From Rhodospirillales bacterium (GTDB lineage: Bacteria > Pseudomonadota > Alphaproteobacteria > Rhodospirillales > UBA2165): a stretch of DNA of 7,945 bases. This document shows, in pieces, positions 6,025 to 7,945 of this stretch. A program made the position numbers and the translations under genes. The notes beneath the pieces were generated by a model that was not told where the DNA came from, ran no database searches, and worked only from the letters and a program-made list of their open reading frames with translations. The DNA is taken from NCBI GenBank assembly GCA_013204125.1, contig JABMOP010000281.1, positions 1 through 7,945 of the forward strand, written 5' to 3'. Each line of letters begins with the position of its first letter. The first letter of the stretch is position 1.

Positions 6025-6387
6025 TTTTTATTCCTATGGCAAAACTCGGTTATTCAACATCGGGAAAATAATTCCCACTGTTACCTCAGAAGCGGAAGAA
6101 ACCGACGGTCACACAGGACATTAAGCAGTTCCTGGAAGCAGGCATAAATTAGTGCCTCGCTCGGGACGTTAGCGGACATGTTCACCTTTAAATGGGGAAA
6201 AATGGGAAGAATTGTAGATGAACAATGAACGCTGATATTGACCGGCGTCATTTAATAAATTGCCATGATGTAGTACCCGATAAGCAGTCGGCGAAATTGT
6301 TGGGTTGATTCAGCAATCGGTGAGGCTTTCAAATGAAGTTCGGCGAACTATGTGGCCCTAGGGCGCTTGGTCGCGGGGTGTATTGAT
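6025..6387. other. Intergenic region before the Crp/Fnr gene
   Basis: 363 bp, AT-richer than the gene before it, without a convincing coding frame. It contains a GGGAA/TTCCC hairpin (6062-6076, 5-bp stem, no U-run) and a 23-codon open stretch (about 6078-6150, Lys/Gln-rich, no start with a ribosome site) that I could not assign. It also holds the FNR-like box at 6238-6251 and probably the regulator's promoter. Confidence 0.5.
6238..6251. promoter_or_regulatory. FNR/DNR-like box TTGAC-N4-GTCAT
   Basis: TTGACCGGCGTCAT has perfect TGAC/GTCA arms and the TTGA(T/C)-N4-(A/G)TCA layout of Crp/Fnr-family sites, differing from the TTGAC-N4-GTCAA form only in the last base. A site centred at 6244.5 in the usual -41.5 position would put transcription near 6286 with TAGTAC (6271-6276) as a -10. 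That leaves a leader of about 100 nt before ATG 6388. It may serve autoregulation of the adjacent regulator. The call rests on one short match. Confidence 0.35.
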
Positions 6388-7110
6388 ATGGGCCACCCTC
6401 GCCTGCGCGATTTCAACTGCAAGCATTGCTTCTCCCGAAGCAAAACCCAATGGGAAGCGCTGACCGATGCAGAAATTGAGATAATGAGCGAATCCGCGTT
6501 CTGCCGGGAATATGATCCCGGCGAGGTTCTCTTCAATGAAGGCGACCAATGTAAAGGTGTTTACTGCATTAGAAGCGGGCTGGTCGTCGTTCGTAAATTG
6601 GGCAAAGACAGCAAATACGTCCTACTAAGGCGCTTCGGCCAAATGGGTACGACGCTCGGCTATCGTCCGTTCCTCGCCGGCGATTGCCATCGCGGAACCG
6701 CCGAAATCATAAAACCGAGCATTATCTGTCATATAGACCGGGCGACCCTGACGCCGCTGCTCAACAATAATCCGAATCTCGGATTGCTGTTTTTAAAACA
6801 AGCGGCTGTCGATCTGGGTAATGCAGAATATGAATTGCTAGAATCTATGATGAGCGCACGTGCTCGGTTAGCCCATGCAATTATTTTGTTCAAAAAGCGG
6901 TATGGGAAACTTTCGAGCGACGGTTTATTGGAAATCGAATTACCGTTGTCGCGAGACGACCTCGCGGCCATGGCCGGCGTCCACCCGGAAACTGTGACGA
7001 AAATTTTCCGCTCTTTTTTAAATGAAGGCGTTGCAGAACTCACTAGCCACACTTTGAAAATAACAAGTATCGACCGCTTTTTGGCCGAACTCGATGGGGA
7101 ATATATTTAA
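6388..7110 (+). CDS. Crp/Fnr-family regulator, atypical FNR-like
   Basis: A 240-aa transcription factor. Residues about 30-120 are the cyclic-nucleotide-binding-type beta roll (DPGEVLFNEGDQCKGVYCI), about 120-165 the dimer helix, and about 170-235 the winged HTH. The recognition helix reads ETVTK (201-205), where FNR has ExxSR, suggesting TTGAT/TTGAC-like targets. The N-terminus carries CKHC (Cys11, Cys14), and Cys114 in SIICHIDR aligns with FNR Cys122. The FNR ligand five residues after the CxxC pair is absent, with Ser/Lys in that area. Four other cysteines (39, 55, 60, 100) exist. It may hold an altered Fe-S cluster or sense another signal such as NO. ATG 6388 is chosen over an upstream in-frame GTG (6352) because GGGGTG (6375-6380) stands 7 nt before it. 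It lies next to a respiratory Fe-S subunit gene that it probably controls. Confidence 0.92.
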   Translation: MGHPRLRDFNCKHCFSRSKTQWEALTDAEIEIMSESAFCREYDPGEVLFNEGDQCKGVYCIRSGLVVVRKLGKDSKYVLLRRFGQMGTTLGYRPFLAGDCHRGTAEIIKPSIICHIDRATLTPLLNNNPNLGLLFLKQAAVDLGNAEYELLESMMSARARLAHAIILFKKRYGKLSSDGLLEIELPLSRDDLAAMAGVHPETVTKIFRSFLNEGVAELTSHTLKITSIDRFLAELDGEYI

Positions 7111-7288
7111 GTGCGCTGACTGAGCCGGTGCACCGATCGCCACCGCCGCGCGGGGCACGTTTCCAGCGCCTATCGATGTATTTGGTGTTTTCCGAAAATC
7201 CAGTCCAGATCAAGGATCATTCAACCGGTCTCGCTTACGATTAGGCCTGATGACGTTTTTGGGTTGCAAAAAATCGAGCGAGGCAAAA

Positions 7289-7939
7289 ATGGAAGCCGAA
7301 ATTTCACAAGAAGATCGAGGCGGGCGCACACCGGCACTCAGCCGCAGGAAGTTTGTCGGAACCGTAGGCGTCGCTGCGGCGGTTGCCGCGGGAACGGCCT
7401 TGATGACAAAAACCGCCGAGACGGCGGCAACTGGCACACATATACAATACGCCATGTTGATCGACACACGGCGATGTTCAGGGTGCCAGGCTTGCAGTGT
7501 GGCATGCAAGGCCGAGTTCGATGTTCCCCTGGGGGCGACACGTTCCTGGGTCGAGTACGTGGAAAAAGGAATTTTTCCAAACGCCACTAGAAGCTTCTTG
7601 CCGCGGCTTTGTAACCATTGCTCCGAACCGCTTTGCGTGAGTGTTTGTCCGACCGGGGCGACCTATAAGCGTGAAGAAGACGGCATTGTTGTCGTCGATG
7701 CTGATGTATGCATCGGCTGTAAATATTGCCTCCAAGCTTGCCCCTACGACGCCCGATTTATCAATGCTAAGACGGGGACCGCCGATAAATGTGATTTCTG
7801 CCTGCACCGGGTGAAGGAAGGTGTCGTTCCCGCCTGCGTCAATACCTGCGAAGGCAAGGCACGCATTTTCGGCGACATCAATGATCCAGAAAGTGAAATT
7901 TCAAATTTGATGGAAATTGATTTCTCATGCTTTGGTTAA
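7289..7939 (+). CDS. ttrB: TtrB-like four-cluster ferredoxin subunit of a molybdopterin oxidoreductase, 3' end frameshifted
   Basis: The electron-transfer subunit of a DMSO-reductase-family complex, exported folded by the Tat system. SRRKFVG (Arg19-Arg20) plus the alanine-rich run after it form the Tat signal. Sixteen cysteines bind four [4Fe-4S] clusters: 63/66/69/73, 108/111/116/120, 141/144/147/151 and 168/171/183/187. YAMLID, LPRLCNHC, QACPYDARFIN and TADKCDFC closely match tetrathionate reductase TtrB as I recall it; PsrB/PhsB-type relatives are alternatives. The start at 7289 is preferred because GAGG lies 5 nt upstream; an in-frame ATG at 7250 would add 13 residues. The frame ends with MEIDFSCFG, about 30 residues short of TtrB. 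Dropping one base of AAA 7914-7916 restores MELISHALVKV, which fits the family, so the gene appears frameshifted. The catalytic and membrane subunits should follow beyond the edge. Confidence 0.9.
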   Translation: MEAEISQEDRGGRTPALSRRKFVGTVGVAAAVAAGTALMTKTAETAATGTHIQYAMLIDTRRCSGCQACSVACKAEFDVPLGATRSWVEYVEKGIFPNATRSFLPRLCNHCSEPLCVSVCPTGATYKREEDGIVVVDADVCIGCKYCLQACPYDARFINAKTGTADKCDFCLHRVKEGVVPACVNTCEGKARIFGDINDPESEISNLMEIDFSCFG

Positions 7940-7945
7940 AGTGAA

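Noticed and set aside
6078..6150. Open stretch reading KRKKPTVTQDIKQFLEAGIN as a gene fragment
   Set aside because: No start with a ribosome site, a stop just upstream, and no family I can name.
6305..6318. TTGATTCAGCAATC as a second FNR box
   Set aside because: Only the left half fits; the right half does not read ATCAA at the required 4-bp spacing.
7126..7135. CGGTGCACCG perfect palindrome after the Crp/Fnr gene
   Set aside because: It has no loop and no U-run, so it is not a terminator, and a 10-bp palindrome is expected several times per window by chance.

Overview
The window looks like chromosomal DNA of a free-living, respiratory proteobacterium, most likely an alphaproteobacterium of the Rhodospirillales type. 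This is inferred from the style of the PyrD, S24-regulator and integrase proteins and from mixed GC (roughly 45-62% in the lines I counted by hand). No rRNA, tRNA, CRISPR array or insertion sequence was seen.

Layout. (a) 1-119, minus strand: the start of a YHS-domain metal-binding protein that runs off the left edge. (b) 120-1534: about 1.4 kb with no confident full-length gene. It holds one doubtful minus-strand ORF (228-614) with a 16-bp tandem duplication at its 3' end, the frame-broken remains of a response-regulator receiver domain (771-988), a possible histidine-kinase ATPase scrap (1067-1159), and a 38-codon very acidic small ORF with a Shine-Dalgarno sequence (1334-1450). (c) 1535-2611: intact pyrD, a class 2 dihydroorotate dehydrogenase. 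(d) 2695-4703: a regulator/recombinase pair, an XRE-HTH plus S24 (LexA/CI-like) repressor followed 44 nt later by a tyrosine recombinase. The short gap holds a 22-bp imperfect dyad that covers the recombinase Shine-Dalgarno sequence. (e) 4990-6024: a GC-rich luciferase-like flavin monooxygenase that may be foreign. (f) 6388-7110: a Crp/Fnr regulator with three of the four cysteines that ligate the FNR iron-sulfur cluster. (g) 7289-7939: a Tat-exported four-cluster ferredoxin subunit closely resembling TtrB of tetrathionate reductase, ending early through what looks like a one-base frameshift.

Working together. Regions (f) and (g) form a plausible respiratory module: an oxygen/redox- or NO-responsive regulator with an FNR-like box upstream, next to the electron-transfer subunit of a periplasmic molybdoenzyme whose other subunits should lie to the right. 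Region (d) looks like a compact mobile-element control and integration unit, but no attachment sites were found. PyrD is housekeeping and the flavin monooxygenase stands alone. No wholly new system is evident. The best candidates for a closer look are the repressor-dyad-recombinase unit, the cysteine-deficient Fnr homologue, the TtrB frameshift, the decayed two-component locus and the acidic small ORF.
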